NCBI GenBank assembly: GCA_031290375.1
Contig: JAITNR010000173.1
Coordinates: forward strand, 1 to 31,663
Origin: Prevotellaceae bacterium
GTDB taxonomy: Bacteria; Bacteroidota; Bacteroidia; Bacteroidales; Paludibacteraceae
Reading direction: 5' to 3'
Length of the DNA: 31,663 nucleotides
Shown here in pieces: positions 31,494 to 31,663 of the stretch (the first letter of the stretch is position 1; every line of letters begins with the position of its first letter). The translations under genes were made by a program, and so were the position numbers. The notes beneath the pieces are model-generated. The model was given only the letters and a program-made list of their open reading frames with translations, did no database searches and was not told the origin of the DNA.

Positions 31494-31663
31494 TATTGAA
31501 TTAATCAGTTATTCATTTATTCATTTATGGCCGTAGGACAAAATATGGGTAGTGTCCTGATATTATTGTTATATAAAAATCATTAACTCGCTGTTTATCA
31601 GCATTTTATTTTTCTCATTGCCATTTGAATCAATTTTTTAAGACCAATTTTAGCCGAAAAAAT
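31494..31663. other. Right-end region, possible gene end on minus strand
   Basis: The region carries a degenerate copy of the TTTATGTCCGTAGGACAAAA hairpin motif near 31524-31543. From the window edge the minus strand is open for about 21 codons (ending KKLIQMAMRKIKC) to a TGA at 31598-31600. That may be the 3' end of a gene beyond the window, but it is too short to identify. Confidence 0.25.

Noticed and set aside
1..31663. tRNA, rRNA, known riboswitch or prophage genes
   Set aside because: I looked for cloverleaf ends, rRNA-like blocks and phage structural genes and saw none; a covariance-model search would be needed to exclude small RNAs.

Overview
The window looks like chromosomal DNA from a member of the Bacteroidota, most likely Bacteroidales. 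Supporting signs are two huge secreted proteins ending in type IX secretion system (T9SS) type A sorting domains, a FISUMP-type lipoprotein-like surface gene, a GT3-family glycogen synthase, promoters of the Bacteroidota form TTTG-N(about 20)-TAnnTTTG, an AT-rich background, and intergenic gaps filled with short palindromic repeats. No species can be named from the sequence alone.

Layout. 1-376: repeats only. 377-4454 (minus strand): a GT3 glycogen synthase and a PpiD/SurA-like membrane-anchored peptidyl-prolyl isomerase, separated by a repeat-filled gap. 4455-5288: promoters, dispersed repeats, and a long leader with (CA)13 and (CG)5 tracts in front of the first giant surface protein, 5289-12041 (2250 aa, seven FN3 plus jelly-roll-like units). 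12493-14513: wlbA/wbpB (nucleotide-sugar oxidase) and murB. 14473-16833 (minus): a MerR-type regulator downstream of gyrB. 17118-17789: rsmI. 17912-19992 (minus): one FISUMP-domain surface protein gene broken by three frameshifts. 20045-20407: an internally deleted IS1595-family element with both inverted repeats kept. 20530-24184: rmuC, a GT4-type glycosyltransferase, a fossil of a GT2 gene and an intact GT2 gene. 24680-30169: the second giant surface protein (1829 aa, five units). 30282-31409 (minus): hemW. The right end holds a second copy of the hairpin repeat seen at the left end.

How parts may work together. Core housekeeping genes (gyrB, rsmI, murB, hemW, rmuC, the isomerase) alternate with a cell-surface theme. 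The two giant proteins carry a signal peptide and a T9SS C-terminal domain, so they should be exported through the Sec system and then T9SS and attached to the cell surface. WlbA/WbpB belongs to the pathway whose product is the linking sugar for T9SS cargo in Porphyromonas gingivalis, so its place next to a cargo gene is suggestive. The glycosyltransferases may add to surface polysaccharide. Several surface genes show repeat-linked instability: CA tract, C8 tract, unit-to-unit sequence sharing, and frameshifts at tandem duplications.
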